Below, in pieces: positions 35,401-42,513 of a stretch of 64,000 bases of DNA. The notes beneath the pieces were generated by a model. It was not told the origin of the DNA. It did not search any database and saw only the letters and a list, made by a program, of their open reading frames with translations. Position 1 is the stretch's first letter; every line of letters begins with the position of its first letter. Source of the DNA: an uncultured Eubacteriales bacterium (lineage in GTDB: Bacteria; Bacillota; Clostridia; Oscillospirales; CAG-272); the NCBI GenBank assembly GCA_934467415.1, contig CAKSLQ010000003.1, positions 62,001-126,000 of the forward strand. The letters run 5' to 3'. Both the position numbers and the translations under genes were made by a program.

Positions 35401-35714
35401 ATGTTGTAGAAGCAGATGTTCTTGACGTCCATATCACCGTTCAGCGCCAGGTTGCCGTTCATCCGGAGCGTGTATCCGCCGCCGTCGATCGTGATGCGGG
35501 CGCTGTTTTGGGGGAGCGAAAGCGAAGAAGTCAGCGAAATGTCACCCGAAAACCGGATGGTGCCGCCGGTCGCGGCCAGGGTTGAAACCGCGCTTTCAAG
35601 CTCGGCCGGGGTGGAGACGGTGATGACGTCTGCCGCCGCGGTGAGCAGCGTGCAGAAGATGCAGAGAAATGCAAGGATGGCGAGGGCAGGAAGGACTTTT
35701 CTGACCTGATTCAT
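32433..35714 (-). CDS. Large secreted GH43-like protein with fibronectin-III-like and dockerin-like parts
   Basis: Exported protein of 1093 residues. The signal peptide is about 1-27 (LPALAILAFLCIFCTLLTAA). About 30-300 is a beta-helix-like domain with repeated INGG/VNGG turns. About 305-660 is GH43 with D313 (GVADPCLLY) as likely base and E532 (VVEGATALYG) as likely acid. About 700-1010 holds three or four fibronectin-III-like modules (YKADGIEGCEIRRKVDGG and similar). The tail (about 1048-1093) has one calcium-loop repeat, DTNGDGVCDIRDALLSL, and a second degenerate helix, like the other secreted GH43. GAGGAG precedes the ATG. It lies 38 bases after glmS on the same strand with no terminator between. 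Confidence 0.85.
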   Translation of the reverse strand: MNQVRKVLPALAILAFLCIFCTLLTAAADVITVSTPAELESAVSTLAATGGTIRFSGDISLTSSLSLPQNSARITIDGGGYTLRMNGNLALNGDMDVKNICFYNIGTYRSIPCGGHDVHFYDTVTCGKSGDYYPSIMAGYTASAAFTGGRLTVDGGTWQRIRGGNAGTGSVLQSGSVVINGGSITEFLQICGAGASAPGSRFDVTINGGSITNIRFFSVSGSAASTADSTLTVNGGRIGGTIRLSIFDSGTLRGESTIRLLGGDFSGLTGIYGYAGSGSLRTSLVLSPSLTGVIENRITDTLSGTLLRTGVADPCLLYANGLYYLTMTGSSNIALLRSTSLDGLGSLTLSQNLVYRGAQDATATDTFGYTELSGTWSPELHYFDADDFGADYAGWYMFLALRKKGDDSSNIRMVALKSKYGETPEGPYRHPTDGTTYKSQPILDRSGSIITEWACGMSILRIESGAYKGIYAMWVAEENRGTAAFRQKIMIARLKSPWQLASEPTAILYPSQYWEKIDAGYWQGKYYPAVVEGATALYGKDGQVYVIYCGSGYWTNYGLGQITWNGGDPQSASSWVKYTDNPVFGANDKNGNHYSGVMMQGAGHAFFVRDAEDKLYAVYHAYPSDANGSNKASARNAYIEPCSIDYTKFNGANYGVLTFANGKKPANTSMKVSFTTRLSASSLLDLFDDSFDAAVTLDAAASLSAEPVDGGVLLRASYKADGIEGCEIRRKVDGGAFVKLTDLTGGDRAYTDTATEANTAYAYIALPYMEHGGTRYYGAPSDEATAEVRLEPPTLEVDITTDSKVAILLLSHPDTTSFSLYRIYKYDAAEGAATKTLLAEIKANRTSWVDTEIELEHTYVYSATAVKDGFESAPSAERRLYVPIPRMTATAKTAVGGGILLTITDSGSADSYEFKRYDDGKVLANTTDKTCLDTDVVPGTHYNYLITAYENGESVYRISAFCTAAEPKASLRISEKNGTITLTISEVSGAASYKLYRDGSPYLSGNLVGTSQFANPWGDGKYVFRLDVLDEDGRVFDSVTQTLRIGAHYDKAYDTNGDGVCDIRDALLSLQNVLNGKGGTLADILNLLRFLAD

Positions 35715-35752
35715 GGTTTTCTCCTCAAAATTCGGTTTTAATCATTCTGCTT

Positions 35753-37585
35753 TTATTCTACGGTGACGCTCTTGGCAAGGTTGCGGGGCTTGTCGATGTC
35801 GCAGCCGCGCGCCGCCGCGACATGGTAGGCCAGCAGCTGGAGCACGGTGGCAAGCGGGATCGCCGCAAAGAGCGGGTCGCAGTCCGGGATGCAGAGCACA
35901 CGCTCCGCCTCGTCCGCGGCGTGTTCGGCGTCGCGGCGGGTAATCAGCAGTACCCGGGCGCCGCGCGCCTTGACCTCGCGGATGTTGCTGATCATCTTTT
36001 CGTAGAGCGCCTCGTCGGTCGCAAGTGCGATGACCGGCATCTGATCGGTGATCAGCGAGATCGTGCCGTGCTTGAGTTCGCCTGCGGCGTAGGCCTCGCT
36101 GTGGATGTAGGAGATCTCCTTCAGCTTGAGCGAGCCCTCCATCGAGAGATAGTAGTCGAGGCCGCGGCCGATGAAGAAGAGGTCCTCGTAGTGTGCAAAG
36201 TCGGCGGCCGCCGCCTTGATTGCATCCTCGGTTTTCAGCGTCTCCTCGATGACGCGGGGCATGTCGCGGTAGAGCTTCTCGGTGTAGGCGCGCGCCTCCG
36301 CCTCGCTGAGGCGGCCGCAGAGCAGCGCCATGCGGATGGTGAGCAGATAGATCAGCGAGATCTGCACGGTGTAGGCCTTGGTGGAGGCGACCGAGATCTC
36401 GGGGCCTGCCCAGGTGTAAATCACATTGTCCGCCTCGCGCGCGATGGACGAGCCGATGACGTTGACGATGCCGAGCGTGTAGGCGCCGCGGGATTTTGCC
36501 AGGCGGAGCGCCGCCAGCGAGTCGGCGGTCTCGCCCGACTGGGAGATGATGATGACGAGGTCGTCGGGCGTGAGGATCGGGTCGTTGTAGCGGAACTCGG
36601 ACGCGATCTCCACCTTGACGGGGATGCGGCAGAGGCGCTCGATCGCCGCCTTGCCGACGAGACCGGCGTGCATCGCCGTGCCGCAGGCGACAAACGTCAC
36701 GCTCTTGGCGCGGCGCAGCCGCTCGTCCGAGAGATGCTCACCCTCAAAGTCGGGCAGCATCCCCGCGATGCGCGGGTGCAGCGTCTTTTCGACGGCGGCG
36801 GGTTCTTCGTTGATCTCTTTGATCATGAAGTGCGGGTAGCCGCCGCGCTCCGCCGCCTCGACCGACCAGTCGGCGGTCATCATCTCGGGGTGCAGGGGGC
36901 GCTTGTCGATGTCCATGATCTCGATGCTGTGTGCCGTGACGACCGCCATTTGCAGGTCGCCGAGCGGATAGTAGTTTTTCGTGTGGCGCAGCACCGCCGC
37001 GATGTCCGAGGCGATGAAGTTTTCGCCCTCGCCGACGCCGACGATCAGCGGATTGTCTTTTTTGATGGCGTAGAGCCGGTCGGGCGTGTCGGCAAACAGC
37101 ACGGCGATGGCGTAGGAGCCGACCATCTCGCGCATGACGGCGGAGAGGGCGCTCAGGTGGTCGCCGCATTCGCGGTAGCGCAGGTCAATCAGCTTTGCCG
37201 CGACCTCGGTGTCGGTCTCCGAGGAGAAAGTATAGCCTTTTTCAAGGAGCATTTTGCGGAGCGCGGCATAGTTTTCAATGATGCCGTTGTGGACGATCTG
37301 CACCCGTTCGTTGCCGTGGGGATGTGAGTTTGCGTCCGAGGGCGCGCCGTGTGTTGCCCAACGGGTGTGCCCGATGCCGACCTGCGCGCCGGCAAAATTG
37401 CCGACGGCGGCGAGCTTTGCCTCGAGCGCGGCGACCTTGCCGACCGCCTTGGTGACCTCAATGCCGCCGTCTTTGTAAACCGCGATGCCCGCGGAGTCGT
37501 AGCCGCGGTATTCGAGCGCGTGCAGCCCCTCCAGAATAATCTTCGCTGCTTCCTTCTGACCGATGTAACCGGTGATTCCGCACAT
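35753..37585 (-). CDS. glmS: Glutamine-fructose-6-phosphate aminotransferase
   Basis: First enzyme of amino-sugar synthesis: makes glucosamine 6-phosphate from fructose 6-phosphate and glutamine. The start at 37585 gives MCGITGYIGQ, which after Met removal exposes the catalytic N-terminal Cys; an upstream TTG at 37597 would bury it and is rejected. The 610 residues hold the glutaminase domain (GHTRWATHG, HNGIIENY) and two SIS sugar-isomerase domains (ISQSGETADSLAAL; the C-terminal DKPRNLAKSVTVE is the family ending). No strong ribosome site is seen. The leader contains a glmS ribozyme (37654-37803), so the product represses its own message by RNA cleavage. Confidence 0.97.
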   Translation of the reverse strand: MCGITGYIGQKEAAKIILEGLHALEYRGYDSAGIAVYKDGGIEVTKAVGKVAALEAKLAAVGNFAGAQVGIGHTRWATHGAPSDANSHPHGNERVQIVHNGIIENYAALRKMLLEKGYTFSSETDTEVAAKLIDLRYRECGDHLSALSAVMREMVGSYAIAVLFADTPDRLYAIKKDNPLIVGVGEGENFIASDIAAVLRHTKNYYPLGDLQMAVVTAHSIEIMDIDKRPLHPEMMTADWSVEAAERGGYPHFMIKEINEEPAAVEKTLHPRIAGMLPDFEGEHLSDERLRRAKSVTFVACGTAMHAGLVGKAAIERLCRIPVKVEIASEFRYNDPILTPDDLVIIISQSGETADSLAALRLAKSRGAYTLGIVNVIGSSIAREADNVIYTWAGPEISVASTKAYTVQISLIYLLTIRMALLCGRLSEAEARAYTEKLYRDMPRVIEETLKTEDAIKAAAADFAHYEDLFFIGRGLDYYLSMEGSLKLKEISYIHSEAYAAGELKHGTISLITDQMPVIALATDEALYEKMISNIREVKARGARVLLITRRDAEHAADEAERVLCIPDCDPLFAAIPLATVLQLLAYHVAAARGCDIDKPRNLAKSVTVE

Positions 37586-37653
37586 GGTATGACACAATAC
37601 GGCATACGGGCGCTCATCCCCCGCTGCCGTCTCAATTCTTAAAGTATTCTGCG

Positions 37654-37803
37654 TATCCTCCGTGTTGTCGGACGGTTACCCGTCGGTTTTGCCGGAAGAT
37701 GCGGCGGCAGTCCGCCGTCGGAGCATCCGCCGAATGGGCAGGCGAGCCTGCCGCTCTCGATAACTCCGATCCTCGTTAACCGCGCGGTGCGCGGTCTGGC
37801 GCT
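37654..37803 (-). promoter_or_regulatory. glmS ribozyme (glucosamine-6-phosphate-activated self-cleaving RNA)
   Basis: Read on the minus strand, the leader shows the conserved order of the glmS ribozyme: A|GCGCCAGACC with the predicted cleavage before G at 37802; a short GCGC stem; GGTTAACGAGGATCGGAG; TTATCGAGA; a variable stem (GGCAGGC/GCCTGCC); TCGGCGGATGCTCCGA; P3 (CGGCGG/CCGCCG); then CTTCCGGCAAAACC with the P4/P4.1 stems (GACGG-gtaa-CCGTC; CGGAGGAT). The core phrases match known Bacillus and Thermoanaerobacter ribozymes and the element sits directly upstream of glmS. The 3' boundary is approximate. Confidence 0.92.
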
Positions 37804-37999
37804 AAAGGCGCGGCACATGTGCCGACGCCCTTTTCATGAGCGTATATTTTCTGCGGCTCCGCCGCGGAAAAACAAAATATGAAATCCCGTAAAAAAGACG
37901 GCTGTGCCGGCTTTTTTACTCCTTAAAGGGCGGCGCGGCTGAGCGCACGCGAGTGAACGCCCTTGCACCAGTCGAAAACCTCGGTTTTCGACTGAATCG
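37804..37999. repeat. Gap between glmM and the glmS ribozyme: family B repeat (copy 2) and hairpins
   Basis: Bases 37889-37994 repeat the order seen at 22840: CGGCTGTGCCGGCTTTTTT, a GCGCGGCTGAGCGCACGCGA block, GAACGCCCTTGC, and hairpin AGTCGAAAACC-tc-GGTTTTCGACT (about 37969-37992). Other hairpins are GGCACATGTGCC near 37813 and GCGGC-tcc-GCCGC near 37853. The glmS promoter should lie here but I could not identify it with confidence. No gene is visible. Confidence 0.6.
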
Positions 38000-39364
38000 T
38001 CAGTATACCTTCAGCTTCTCCTCGATCCGCTCGGCGACCTGCCGTGCGATCGCCTCGGTGAAGGCCTCGTCCTCGCCCTCCGCCATGATGCGGATCAGCG
38101 GTTCGGTGCCGGACGGGCGCACGACCAACCTGCCGCGGTTCCCGAGCTTTTCCTTGCCCTCGTCGAGGATGGCGCGCACATCGTCGTCGGTGTAGAACGC
38201 GAGCTTTGCCGCGTCGCTGGTGCGGATGTTGACGATGAGCTGCGGGTACTTGGTCATGACCGTCTTCAGCTCGGAAAGCTTCTTGCCGCTGCGGTGGATG
38301 TGTGCCAGCAGCTGCACGGCCGAGAGCTGACCGTCGCCCGTGGTGGCGAAGTCCTTGAAAATGATATGCCCCGACTGCTCACCGCCGAAGACATAGTCCT
38401 CCAGCAGCATCTCCTCCAGCACATAGCGGTCGCCGACCTTGGTCGCCGAGAAGCGGATGTCGTTGGCCTCGCAGAAGCGGATGAACCCGAGGTTGGACAT
38501 GATCGTGCCCACCACGGTGTTGTTCTTCAGTCTGCCGCGCGCCTTCATGTCCAGCGCGAGGATCGCCATAATCATGTCGCCGTCCACGACCTCGCCGTTT
38601 CCGTCCACGCAGAGCACGCGGTCCGCGTCACCGTCAAAGGCAATGCCGATGTCCAGCTTCTTCTCCTTGACGCAGGCAATCAGGTTTTCGAGGTGGGTCG
38701 AGCCGCAGGCGGCGTTGATGTTGGTGCCGTCCGGCTTGTCGGAGAGCATCACGCAGTTGACGCCGAGCGAGGTGAACAGCTTTTCCGCCGTGCGGGAGGC
38801 CGAGCCGTTCGCGCAGTCGAACGCGACGGTCAGCCCGTCGAGCCGCTCGTCCGTCGTCGATGCGACAAACCTGATGTACTCGTCGATCGCCTCGGGCTTG
38901 TGGATGATCTTGCCGATCTTCGCGCCGGTCGCCGGCTTCGGCATCGGCACTTCGCCGAGCACCATCGACTCGATGTTCTCCTCCAGCTCGTCGGCGAGCT
39001 TGAAGCCGTCGGCGTTGAAGACCTTGATGCCGTTGAACTCAAACGGGTTGTGCGACGCCGAGATCATGATGCCCGCGCGCGCCTTGCAGCGGCGGGTGAG
39101 ATAGGCGACGGCGGGGGTCGGGACGACGCCGAGGTTGATGACGTCGTAGCCGACCGAGAGAATGCCTGCGGTCAGCGCAGAGGCGAGCATATCCGAAGAA
39201 ATGCGGGTGTCCATGCCGAGCAGGATGGTCTTTTTGGTATTGCTTTTGCTTTTTGCCATGCCGATGGATGCGGCAACGGCGCGTCCGGTGGCGACGGCCA
39301 GCTCAACCGTGAGCTTTTCGTTGGCAACGCCGCGGATGCCGTCTGTTCCGAAGAGTCTTCCCAT
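38000..39364 (-). CDS. glmM: Phosphoglucosamine mutase
   Basis: Converts glucosamine 6-phosphate to glucosamine 1-phosphate, the step after GlmS. The 454 residues show the alpha-D-phosphohexomutase pattern: GTDGIRGVAN at the N-terminus, the phosphoserine loop ISASHNPFE (S104), metal loop DGDADRVLCVDG (about 245), the sugar-specificity segment GGEQSGH (about 330) and the C-terminal phosphate-binding RPSGTEPLIRIMAEG. GAAAGGAAG precedes the ATG. It ends the tsaE-tsaB-rpiB-beta-helix-glmM run on the minus strand; glmS lies downstream under separate ribozyme control. Confidence 0.97.
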   Translation of the reverse strand: MGRLFGTDGIRGVANEKLTVELAVATGRAVAASIGMAKSKSNTKKTILLGMDTRISSDMLASALTAGILSVGYDVINLGVVPTPAVAYLTRRCKARAGIMISASHNPFEFNGIKVFNADGFKLADELEENIESMVLGEVPMPKPATGAKIGKIIHKPEAIDEYIRFVASTTDERLDGLTVAFDCANGSASRTAEKLFTSLGVNCVMLSDKPDGTNINAACGSTHLENLIACVKEKKLDIGIAFDGDADRVLCVDGNGEVVDGDMIMAILALDMKARGRLKNNTVVGTIMSNLGFIRFCEANDIRFSATKVGDRYVLEEMLLEDYVFGGEQSGHIIFKDFATTGDGQLSAVQLLAHIHRSGKKLSELKTVMTKYPQLIVNIRTSDAAKLAFYTDDDVRAILDEGKEKLGNRGRLVVRPSGTEPLIRIMAEGEDEAFTEAIARQVAERIEEKLKVY

Positions 39365-39388
39365 GGGGATCTTCCTTTCGTTTAACTG

Positions 39389-40063
39389 TTAACTGTTTTC
39401 TTTGAGGACAATGTTGTCGGCGGCCTTGTAGATGCTGTCCGCCATGATGACGCCGCGGACGCGCGAGAGCGGATAGATGTTGGTGTGCTTGCCGATGATC
39501 GTGCCGGGGTTCAGCACGCTGTTGCAGCCGACCTCGACAAAGTCGCCGAGCATGGCGCCGATCTTGTAGGCGCCGGTCGCGGCGGTCTCCTTGCCGCAGC
39601 GGATGACGATGTTTGTCCGGTCGCTCTTGACGTTGGAGGTGATCGAACCGGCGCCCATGTGCGAATGCCAGCCGAGGATGGAGTCGCCGACGTAGTTGTA
39701 GTGCGGGGTCTGCGCATCGTCGAAGATGATGGAGTTTTTGATCTCGCAGGAGTTGCCGAAGACCGCGTTCTTCCCGATGATGGCGCTGCCGCGGATGAAC
39801 GCGCAGTGGCGGATCTCCGCGCCGTGGTCGATGATGCAGGGCGCGCCGATGTACGCGCTCGGGAAGACCTTGGCGTCCTTCGCGATCCAGACGCCCTCCT
39901 CGGGGTGGTCGTACTCGTCGGCGGGCAGGGTCGCGCCGAGCTCGAGAATAAAGGCTTTCAGCTCCTTCAGCACTTCCCACGGGTAGGTGTGGCGCAGAAG
40001 CAGATCCTTGGCGATGGTGTGGTCGAGGTCGTACAGCTCGCTGATCGAAGGAATGTTGCTCAT
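39389..40063 (-). CDS. Left-handed beta-helix protein, putative GlmU-C-like acetyltransferase
   Basis: Protein of 224 residues. After a helical N-terminal region (1-55), repeated hexapeptides (VWIAKD, VFPSAY, IGAPCII, AFIRGS, AIIGKN, AVFGNS) build a left-handed beta-helix, and the segment GWHSHMGAGSITSNVKSDR resembles the active-site turn of the acetyltransferase half of GlmU. The nucleotidyltransferase half of GlmU is missing. Directly upstream of glmM and near glmS, it is a candidate for acetylating glucosamine 1-phosphate, with uridylyl transfer done elsewhere; a sensor or different acyltransferase is also possible. Its start overlaps the rpiB stop by 4 bases. Confidence 0.75.
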   Translation of the reverse strand: MSNIPSISELYDLDHTIAKDLLLRHTYPWEVLKELKAFILELGATLPADEYDHPEEGVWIAKDAKVFPSAYIGAPCIIDHGAEIRHCAFIRGSAIIGKNAVFGNSCEIKNSIIFDDAQTPHYNYVGDSILGWHSHMGAGSITSNVKSDRTNIVIRCGKETAATGAYKIGAMLGDFVEVGCNSVLNPGTIIGKHTNIYPLSRVRGVIMADSIYKAADNIVLKENS

Positions 40064-40521
40064 CTGCGTTCCTCCTCCTCAATCGCCGCGATCATGTCCA
40101 CGCGGGTCTGGTGGCGGCCGCCCTCAAAGGCTGCGCCGAGAAAGGCGTCCACGAGGTCGCAGGCCAGGCCGTAGCCGACGACGCGCGCGCCGAAGCAGAG
40201 AATGTTCGCGTCGTTGTGCGCGCGGGTCATGCGCGCCGAGAAGGTGTCCGAGCAGCAGGCCGCGCGGATGCCCTTAAACTTGTTGGCGACCATGCTCATG
40301 CCCACGCCCGTGCCGCAGACGAGAATGCCGCAGGTGTCGGCGTCCGCGTCGCGCACCGCTTTGGCGACCGCCGCGCCGTAGACCGGGTAGTGGCAGGAGG
40401 CGTCCGAGTCGGTGCCGCAGTCGGTCACGTCGTAGCCGTCCGCGATGAGTTTTTCCTTGATCTGTTCCTTGAGGTGGTAGCCGGCGCTGTCCGCGCCGAT
40501 GATGATGTGCTTGAAGATCAT
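40060..40521 (-). CDS. rpiB: Ribose-5-phosphate isomerase B family protein
   Basis: Interconverts ribose 5-phosphate and ribulose 5-phosphate in the pentose phosphate pathway. The 153-residue length is normal. The catalytic cysteine segment CGTGVGMSMVANK is intact, followed by RAACCSDTFSARMTRAHNDANILCFG with the conserved Asn-Asp. Near the N-terminus the usual SDHAG reads ADSAG, so the conserved His is Ser; this may alter phosphate handling or specificity toward another sugar phosphate. GGAAAGG precedes the ATG. It is cotranscribed with the t6A genes upstream and the beta-helix gene downstream. Confidence 0.9.
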   Translation of the reverse strand: MIFKHIIIGADSAGYHLKEQIKEKLIADGYDVTDCGTDSDASCHYPVYGAAVAKAVRDADADTCGILVCGTGVGMSMVANKFKGIRAACCSDTFSARMTRAHNDANILCFGARVVGYGLACDLVDAFLGAAFEGGRHQTRVDMIAAIEEEERR

Positions 40522-40554
40522 GTGTGCAAACCTTTCCTAAAATTTATACAGCAT

Positions 40555-41271
40555 TCATTTGCACGGCGCCGTTTCGTGCGCCGCTTTTTCCTTTTCCAGC
40601 CGCTCGCGCTCCGCCTGCGGCAGCCGCAGGTAGACCGGGGCAAATTCCGCGTCGGTCACGGTCTCTCCCGCGCGGTACATCGCGTAGGCGACAAGCCCCA
40701 CGCTCTCGCCGTCGGCAAGGCGGCGGTCTTCGGGGCAGAGCTCGACCGGCAGCCCGTCGAAAAAGGGCAGGGCTGCCGCCGCGCCGTCGCCCACCAGGGT
40801 GACGTGCGGATAGGCGGCAAGCGATGCCGCGATCTCCTCGCCGCTCTTGGCTTCGTCCGGGGTGAGGCGGGTGACCCTGCCGCCTTCCACGGCGAACGTT
40901 GCGGTGTAGAACTGCCCGCGCCGCGCGTCCATCAGGGCGCAGACGGTGCCGTCCGCCGCGCGCAGGTTATAGGCCAGCGCTTCGAGCGCGCTGACGGCGC
41001 AGCAGGGCTTGTTTCTGCCGAAGGCGATGCCTTTGAGCGTGGCCGCGCCGATGCGCACGCCGGTGAACGAGCCGGGGCCCGCCGAGGCGGCAAACAGGTC
41101 GATGTCGGCAAAGGTCAGCCCGGCCTTTTTCAGCAGCTGCTCGATGGCGGGCAGCAGGGTGGACGAATGGGTCATGGCGTCGTCCGCCGCCGCTTTGCAG
41201 AGCAGACGGTCGTCGTCGAGCAGGGCGGCCGCGGCGACCTTGGCCGCGGAATCCAGGGCGAGTATTTTCAT
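40555..41271 (-). CDS. tsaB: tRNA threonylcarbamoyladenosine (t6A) synthesis protein TsaB
   Basis: Non-catalytic ASKHA-fold partner that dimerises with TsaD in the enzyme adding t6A at position 37 of ANN-decoding tRNAs. The start at ATG 41271 gives MKILALDSAAKVAAAAL, the family N-terminus; the longer frame uses a TTG. The phrases HSSTLLPAIEQLLKKAGL and ASAGPGSFTGVRIGAATLKG (about 65-85) are diagnostic. The 238-residue length is usual. AAAGGA lies 12 bases upstream, a long spacing. It follows tsaE by 42 bases; tsaD is about 14 kb away in the galU-dnaI operon. Confidence 0.95.
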   Translation of the reverse strand: MKILALDSAAKVAAAALLDDDRLLCKAAADDAMTHSSTLLPAIEQLLKKAGLTFADIDLFAASAGPGSFTGVRIGAATLKGIAFGRNKPCCAVSALEALAYNLRAADGTVCALMDARRGQFYTATFAVEGGRVTRLTPDEAKSGEEIAASLAAYPHVTLVGDGAAAALPFFDGLPVELCPEDRRLADGESVGLVAYAMYRAGETVTDAEFAPVYLRLPQAERERLEKEKAAHETAPCK

Positions 41272-41313
41272 GATATGCAAAAGTCCTTTCGCGTGTGCGG
41301 TTCGCGTGTGCGG

Positions 41314-41769
41314 TCAGAGCGCCGCGCCGTCCGGCAGGGTGAGGGTGATGCGCCGCCCGTCCGCGCCGTCGGTCTTCGCGATTTCGACGGTGATGCGGTC
41401 ATCCGGCAGCGCAAACGGGATCTTCTCACTCCATTCGCAGAGCAGGTAGCCCGCGTCGAGGTAGTCGTAGTAGCCGGTGGAATAGAGGTCGTCCTCCCCC
41501 TCGATGCGATAGACGTCGAAGTGGAAGACCGGGATGCGCCCGCCGCGATATTCGTTGACGATGGTGTAGGTCGGGCTTTTCACGCGGGCGTCCGGCGCGA
41601 GCGCCGAGACAAAGCCGCGGACAAAGGCGGTCTTGCCGACGCCGAGGTCGCCGGAGAGGGCGACGAACGCGGTCGGCTTTCCGGCCGTCAGCAGCCGCTC
41701 ACAGAGTGCGCGGCCGGCGGACTCGGTTTCCGCCGCTGAGGCGGTGGTATAGACGGTGGTCTGCGCCAT
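41314..41769 (-). CDS. tsaE: t6A synthesis ATPase TsaE
   Basis: Small P-loop ATPase needed to reset the TsaB-TsaD complex. The 151 residues show Walker A at 40-47 (GDLGVGKT), the switch phrase [12 protein letters not shown], then VFHFDVYRI and [11 protein letters not shown], all typical of the family. GAAAGGAG precedes the ATG by 5-12 bases. It is the first gene of its operon, divergent from the rpmG-secE-nusG unit. Confidence 0.95.
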   Translation of the reverse strand: MAQTTVYTTASAAETESAGRALCERLLTAGKPTAFVALSGDLGVGKTAFVRGFVSALAPDARVKSPTYTIVNEYRGGRIPVFHFDVYRIEGEDDLYSTGYYDYLDAGYLLCEWSEKIPFALPDDRITVEIAKTDGADGRRITLTLPDGAAL

Positions 41770-41818
41770 GCGCGCTCCTTTCCGCGGCAGTTCCGCAAAG
41801 GTATACTCATACTACATT

Positions 41819-41847
41819 ATGATAGCATATCCGGCGGGAAAAAGAAA
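41819..41847 (-). promoter_or_regulatory. Probable promoter of the tsaE operon
   Basis: Read on the minus strand: TTTCTT (41842-41847), 17-bp spacer, TATCAT (41819-41824). The -35 match is moderate. Confidence 0.45.
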
Positions 41848-41940
41848 GCACTTTTCACACTTTTGCTGTGTTTTTTATACCATAAATTTAAATGCATCCG
41901 CAAAAAAATGAAAAACACGCCGCAAAAATCGCAAAAGTTC

Positions 41941-41969
41941 TTGACAGACGCGGCGGGGCTTGCTATAAT
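41941..41969 (+). promoter_or_regulatory. Consensus SigA promoter of rpmG-secE-nusG-rplK-rplA
   Basis: TTGACA (41941-41946), 17-bp spacer, TATAAT (41964-41969): a perfect match, as expected for a ribosomal operon. The following 148-base leader (41970-42117) has no open frame. It contains GGAGGGCTTTTT and AAAAGCCCCC that can pair (about 41987-42045) and a GCCGCAGACGGGCGCATGCCC hairpin region. Confidence 0.9.
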
Positions 41970-42117
41970 AATTTTACCTCTGTCAAGGAGGGCTTTTTCG
42001 TCGTGCTCTTGCACGCGCGCTTATTCCTTCGGCGCAAAAGCCCCCGTTTGGAGAGGGAGGTACGGCGGCTATGCCGCAGACGGGCGCATGCCCGAAAAAC
42101 AAACAGGAGGTGCCGAT

Positions 42118-42267
42118 ATGAGAGTAAAAATTACCCTGGCGTGCAGCGAGTGCAAGCAGAGAAACTACGAGACCAAGAAGAACAAGAAAAACGATCCCGA
42201 CAGACTTGAGATGAACAAGTACTGCCGTTTCTGCAACAAGCACACGCTCCACAGAGAGACGAAGTAA
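42118..42267 (+). CDS. rpmG: 50S ribosomal protein L33
   Basis: Large-subunit protein of 49 residues, [17 protein letters not shown] onward. It keeps the zinc-ribbon cysteine pairs C-x-x-C (CSEC and CRFC), the form used when zinc is plentiful. ACAGGAGG lies 7-14 bases before the ATG. L33 directly ahead of secE and nusG is the standard order in Firmicutes. Confidence 0.97.
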   Translation: MRVKITLACSECKQRNYETKKNKKNDPDRLEMNKYCRFCNKHTLHRETK

Positions 42268-42283
42268 TCGGGAGGACGACAAA

Positions 42284-42499
42284 ATGGCAGAAGCTACGAA
42301 AGAAAAGAAGCCCGGCCGCGTTGCGAAATTCTTCCGCGACTACAGGAGCGAACTGAAGAAGATCACCTGGTGCCCGTTCAAGTCTGTGAAGACCAGCACC
42401 GCGATCGTTGTCGCTTTCACCGTCATTCTGGCGGCGATCATCGCCGTTCTTGACCTCGGATTTTCTTCCGGCGTCATCGCACTCGGACGTCTGTTCTGA
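42284..42499 (+). CDS. secE: Preprotein translocase subunit SecE
   Basis: Essential 71-residue clamp of the SecYEG channel. It has a charged N-terminal amphipathic helix, the conserved FFRDYRSELKKITW segment and a single C-terminal membrane span (about 41-62), the one-span form of Gram-positives. GGGAGGAC precedes the ATG; nusG follows after 14 bases. Confidence 0.95.
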   Translation: MAEATKEKKPGRVAKFFRDYRSELKKITWCPFKSVKTSTAIVVAFTVILAAIIAVLDLGFSSGVIALGRLF

Positions 42500-42513
42500 G
42501 CGGAGAGACAAGC

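Noticed and set aside
34425..35585. Open frame of 386 codons antisense to the large GH43 gene
   Set aside because: Low-complexity Arg/Ala/Val product and no translation signal.
37804..37880. A SigA promoter for the glmS ribozyme
   Set aside because: Only weak -10/-35 candidates (AATATA, TTTTTC) were found, so none is reported.
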